A stretch of DNA of 64,000 nt from UTCHB3 sp964431385 (GTDB lineage Bacteria > Bacteroidota > Ignavibacteria > Ignavibacteriales > Ignavibacteriaceae): positions 33,323 to 97,322 of the forward strand of contig CAYSJM010000006.1 of assembly GCA_964431385.1 (NCBI GenBank). Reading direction: 5' to 3'. Under the pieces are notes generated by a model that searched no databases, was not told the DNA's origin, and worked only from the letters and a program-made list of their open reading frames with translations. Below are positions 60,832-64,000 of this stretch, piece after piece. How positions within the stretch are numbered: the stretch's first letter is position 1; the number at the start of each line of letters is the position of its first letter. The position numbers and the translations under genes are program-made.

Positions 60832-61944
60832 TCAAATCTGAATCACCAATATCTTACCGTTATCGTGACCTATAAAGAGGAAATTTCGGAAATTTATCAC
60901 TCCCGTCCTGATTCTTCCCTCTGTCCCTATCTCTTGAATCGGTTTTAAGGTCACTCTATCGAATAAAATGATTTTCCCTTCGGTTACGGGGACTATTATT
61001 TTGGATGTAGTGGCAAATACTTTCAGGTCAATCATGCCCCCTGTCTGGTACGAATTTTTTATTTCGCCGGTTTTTAGACTTACCCGATAAAGCATGCCTG
61101 AGAGATCACCAAAAATGACCTCACCATTCGAAATTACAGGAACAGCATTTACTCTGCCTGTTTTTACACTCCAAAATTCATAGCCACTTCTACCGATTAA
61201 CTTAAGTCCCCCGCCCTCAAATCCTGCCAAATAATTGTCACCAACGGGGAAAAAAGTGGTGATTACTTCGCCGCTACCGCTTTTGAAATAGCTGATTTCA
61301 TTTTTAGTTGCATCTAATTCAAGAATTTCTCCTGTTGTCAGTCCCGCAACAATTTTATCTTCAAACTGCAAAGGATCAGCGGAAATGGAGCCATTCACTT
61401 CAAATTTTTTAATGAGCGAACCGAGCGTGTCAAGGATGTAAATTCCTGATTCGGCAACTACAACAAGTCTTCCTTCAATTTTGAACAATTCTCCCTTACC
61501 CATTGCACCAATTTTGGAATCAGAAACTTCTTTCCCTTTTACAATATTATATTTCACCAACTGAAAACCGGGATTTTGTTTCTTTTTGTAAAGATAATAC
61601 ATAAAATCTCCCGCAAAAACCGGCGATGAGGTTATTGAGGTATTCCTCGTTGATGCATATCCGTCTTCTTTCAGCGTTTCAAGATCAAAAACATATATCC
61701 TTCCACTATACTCCGCGGCAAACAGATGCCCCCTGTAGAAAGAAAGAGAATTTTTGAAGAGGTTACCGTTAGTCTCCAGTGTCTTGATGACGGGTAAAGA
61801 ATCAGGTTCTTTTGTGAGTGTAAAATCTGCCTCGTCGAACTTCAACTTATCTTCGATTGTTATAGATGAAAAACATCCTTGAAAAAGGAGCATTCCGACT
61901 ATTAGAAGTGGCAGGTACAATATTCGTTTTATCAAAAATCCCAC
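60832..61944 (-). CDS. PQQ-type beta-propeller lipoprotein (BamB-like)
   Basis: A 370-aa protein with an N-terminal signal ending 'LLFQGC' (Cys24). Blades of the PQQ/WD type include 'GHLFAAEYSGRIYVFDLETL', 'KIVAGLTTGEILELDAT', 'GEVIFGDLSGMLYRVSLKTG', 'KIIVPVTEGKIILFDRVTL' and 'FLFIGHDNGKILVIQI'. It resembles BamB, the lipoprotein that helps BamA, and it sits next to an Omp85-type protein, overlapping it by 13 bases. Participation in outer-membrane assembly is inferred. Confidence 0.75.
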   Translation of the reverse strand: MGFLIKRILYLPLLIVGMLLFQGCFSSITIEDKLKFDEADFTLTKEPDSLPVIKTLETNGNLFKNSLSFYRGHLFAAEYSGRIYVFDLETLKEDGYASTRNTSITSSPVFAGDFMYYLYKKKQNPGFQLVKYNIVKGKEVSDSKIGAMGKGELFKIEGRLVVVAESGIYILDTLGSLIKKFEVNGSISADPLQFEDKIVAGLTTGEILELDATKNEISYFKSGSGEVITTFFPVGDNYLAGFEGGGLKLIGRSGYEFWSVKTGRVNAVPVISNGEVIFGDLSGMLYRVSLKTGEIKNSYQTGGMIDLKVFATTSKIIVPVTEGKIILFDRVTLKPIQEIGTEGRIRTGVINFRNFLFIGHDNGKILVIQI

Positions 61945-64000
61945 CCGAAGAAAAATTGATAAAATAAACCGTCTTGGAAGCGGGTAAAATTATTCTCAAT
62001 TTTCTTGCCAATATCGTATCTGAATACAATGAGGTTGAATAAATTAAAACGAAATCCTACTCCAACACTTCCCAGAGTCTCTGTATAAGTTTTATCCCAA
62101 AGAGAACCGGCATCAAAAAAGAGGGCTCCCCTAATCCCTGAAAAACTTAATCCTGTAAACGGCAGTTGCAATCCAATTCTGTCTATTAACGGGAATCTTA
62201 GTTCAACCGATGTCATCCAGAATTTTTGACCACGAAGACCAAATCGTGGGTACCCCCTCAAGTCCCAACTTCCGCCTGCTATGTATCTGCGGGTGGTAGT
62301 GCCTTCATTCCAAAATAGAGATGCCCTGAATGCCAGACTTGTTGTGTAGAGTAATCGCTGATAGTGTCTATAGTCCAGAATTAAACTGTAGAATTTTTCA
62401 CTTCCATATTTTATATCATGAGTTAAACCAACCTGTGCCCTGAACCGAATACCGTCGAGTGGTCCGGTGGGTCCCCAAAGTGCATTGTCGAATACATACG
62501 CCACACTATTGCTAAGGAGAAGTGATTTAGTATCGTTCCCAAATCCTATGATATCTTTGTTTACATTTGCTAATGAGAGGGATGTCTCTACCCTCTCGAA
62601 GGATGATAAAGGATATTGCAAAACAAAATATGAGCCAAAACTTTTTTCATAATAGTACTCATCACTCTCTCTAAGATCGTACCTCCTGCCCCGGTAGTTA
62701 AAAATCCCATATCCCCAGTTTGTTCTGTGTTTCGAGTTGAGCCTGAAAATATCGATATTAAAGTTTTCAAGGAAATCAGTTTGTGTCTCGGCGGTGTTAA
62801 ACAAAAGCATGAAAAAACGGTCGTCCCCTAATAGATCACTCAATGAGAAGAGAGCCCCTCCACGAGTTCCAAAAACTGGATCTGTTGAAATCTGACTTTG
62901 TGCATAATCGAGAGTGTATTCTTCAGAATAGTTCACAACGCTCTTCTTAACCCCGGCAGATAAAACCTTAAAATTATCTGCTTTTTGTATTTCGCTCGAA
63001 TGTGTTGCTATTGGGGATATACTTATGCTATCGTCAGATTTCAATCGATATTTGTAAATATCAAAACTTAATCTATCGATTGAAGTAAAAAAGATGTTGT
63101 CATTGTAGATTGCAAAAGGTGATTCCAACCCTGTGTATAACGAAGTTAGAGGAACAATCGAATCTGACAACCTGTTATCTTTAATCTGAATTGAATAAAG
63201 ATTAAACACCCCGTCAGCATCATTTGCGGTTACAATTCTCTTTTTATCGGTGCTTACTTTAGGATATGCAAAGTTGGATTCAGCTGAGGTTAATTGTTCC
63301 AGACCCTCACCGCTATTCGTTATGCTGAAAAGGTTGTTAAAAACTTTTTCGCCCGATTTTGTCCTGTCTGAGACAAAAATAATTTGGTCACTCTGTAAAC
63401 CTTCTGTAGGATATCTGTCGTTAAACTGGTCATTTGTCAGCCTGATTAAATTCCCTGTTTGGTCATAACGATAGATGTCAGTAAGTCCTCTTTTATCAAT
63501 TCCTCTGAAGAGCAGAGAACCGTCACTTGTAAACGAGGGATCGGAAATTGAGATTATGGAGTCAAACCTGATGGTGTTTAATTTTTCTTTAGTCGAGATA
63601 TCAAAAAAATGAATTACATCGCTGGCTTTCGATCTGGTAATAAATGCAGCGATACCTCTTTGTGAAACGGCAAGAGATGGTTCAAACAGATGCACTGACT
63701 CAAAATCGGCACCCCTTTCGGCGGTAAGAAGTCGTTCACTTTTTATTTCAGAGGCAAACGAAGAATCCATTTCAGAGAGATACAATGAAGAATATCCATC
63801 TTTATTAGCTGTGTAGATTAACTGATACTTTTGGTGTGCTGTATCAACCCGAATATTTGGATCAAAATTATACCCGCCCGAAATTATTTTCTTTGCCTTC
63901 AGAGAAATCGGAGAGTGTGTGTTAACAAGGGGGAAATATTTTTTGCGTTCGTGTGAAGTCCATTCAGCATCTATTTCATCAATACTTTTTCCCAATGAAA
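61932..64000 (-). CDS. TolB-like propeller fused to Omp85/BamA-type barrel (5' end outside the window)
   Basis: At least 688 residues; the frame is still open at the window end, and the TTG at 63993-63995 looks internal ('SLGKSIDEIDAEWTSH'), so the N-terminus is missing. The N-terminal visible part has TolB/PD40-like blades ('DGYSSLYLSEMDSS', 'YPTEGLQSDQIIFVSDR'). The C-terminal part has 'GGSWDLRGYPRFGLRGQKFW' and 'SVELRFPLIDRIG', the Omp85 barrel motifs, ending 'YQFFFGWDF' with a terminal Phe. The propeller takes the place of POTRA domains. It overlaps the PQQ-type lipoprotein gene. Confidence 0.8.
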   Translation of the reverse strand, partial: SLGKSIDEIDAEWTSHERKKYFPLVNTHSPISLKAKKIISGGYNFDPNIRVDTAHQKYQLIYTANKDGYSSLYLSEMDSSFASEIKSERLLTAERGADFESVHLFEPSLAVSQRGIAAFITRSKASDVIHFFDISTKEKLNTIRFDSIISISDPSFTSDGSLLFRGIDKRGLTDIYRYDQTGNLIRLTNDQFNDRYPTEGLQSDQIIFVSDRTKSGEKVFNNLFSITNSGEGLEQLTSAESNFAYPKVSTDKKRIVTANDADGVFNLYSIQIKDNRLSDSIVPLTSLYTGLESPFAIYNDNIFFTSIDRLSFDIYKYRLKSDDSISISPIATHSSEIQKADNFKVLSAGVKKSVVNYSEEYTLDYAQSQISTDPVFGTRGGALFSLSDLLGDDRFFMLLFNTAETQTDFLENFNIDIFRLNSKHRTNWGYGIFNYRGRRYDLRESDEYYYEKSFGSYFVLQYPLSSFERVETSLSLANVNKDIIGFGNDTKSLLLSNSVAYVFDNALWGPTGPLDGIRFRAQVGLTHDIKYGSEKFYSLILDYRHYQRLLYTTSLAFRASLFWNEGTTTRRYIAGGSWDLRGYPRFGLRGQKFWMTSVELRFPLIDRIGLQLPFTGLSFSGIRGALFFDAGSLWDKTYTETLGSVGVGFRFNLFNLIVFRYDIGKKIENNFTRFQDGLFYQFFFGWDF

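Noticed and set aside
1..64000. tRNA, rRNA, tmRNA or riboswitch genes
   Set aside because: The few intergenic regions are short and AT-rich; no conserved RNA core sequences were recognised. In particular no FMN riboswitch was seen upstream of ribBA.
1..64000. Insertion sequences, prophage or integrase
   Set aside because: No transposase or integrase protein and no terminal inverted repeats around gene blocks.

Overview
The window looks like a chromosomal segment of an AT-rich, Gram-negative member of the Bacteroidota/Chlorobiota/Ignavibacteria group, most likely Ignavibacteria. This is inferred from gene content: tandem PorV/PorQ-type outer-membrane proteins, a secreted propeller protein with a FlgD-like C-terminal tail, an S46 dipeptidyl-peptidase, a short-type phosphatidylserine decarboxylase next to pssA, TM2/DUF2752 proteins, and frequent TTG start codons. 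No rRNA, tRNA, insertion sequence, prophage or CRISPR array was seen. A 100-N run at 7134-7233 shows that the sequence is a draft scaffold; its two flanks are the same 55 bases, so the gap is artificial.

Region 1 (1-15953, all minus): a Nudix hydrolase, a 1154-aa outer-membrane protein, and an exopolysaccharide/envelope block. That block holds a GT9 glycosyltransferase, a MurJ-like flippase, a Wzz-type chain-length protein, a Wza-type multi-SLBB protein, a BY-kinase and a small SLBB protein. FtsX, two lipoproteins, a methyltransferase, RecR and YbaB/EbfC follow. Region 2 (16060-20644, plus): a tightly packed run of a PurC-like pseudoenzyme, psd, pssA, purS, purQ, tatA and gatA, covering phospholipid synthesis, purine synthesis, protein export and tRNA amidation. 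It converges with, and overlaps, ribBA.

Region 3 (20630-45815, minus): ribBA-yajC-tgt. Next comes a surface module of two PorV/PorQ proteins, a propeller protein and a lipoprotein, closed by a clear terminator. An M50 protease and an outer-membrane protein follow, then a glycolipid cassette (GT2, deacetylase, GT2, flippase-like). A peptide-use block has an M29 aminopeptidase, an outer-membrane protein, an MFS carrier, PepD, a PqqD-domain protein, an OPT transporter, TetR and an S46 peptidase. Together these could cut, import and finish hydrolysing peptides. Two related octamer-repeat arrays lie just outside the S46-tetR pair. ilvE, two TM2 proteins and a DUF2752 protein without a canonical start codon complete the region.

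Region 4 (46071-47135, plus): one secreted SPOR-domain protein. Region 5 (47239-64000, minus): a MacAB/TolC-like efflux operon behind a promoter region with 20-bp-spaced direct repeats; a CCA-adding enzyme; a membrane-anchored gluzincin-like protein; MurA; a Ser/Thr kinase with an extracytoplasmic propeller and its PP2C phosphatase; a PQQ-type propeller lipoprotein; and the 3' part of a propeller-Omp85 fusion that runs off the window.

The strongest novelty candidates are the degenerate PurC homologue, the no-start DUF2752 gene, the paired octamer arrays around the S46-tetR unit, the DPP11-like S46 enzyme, the membrane gluzincin and the propeller-Omp85 fusion. No wholly new multi-gene system could be demonstrated from sequence alone.
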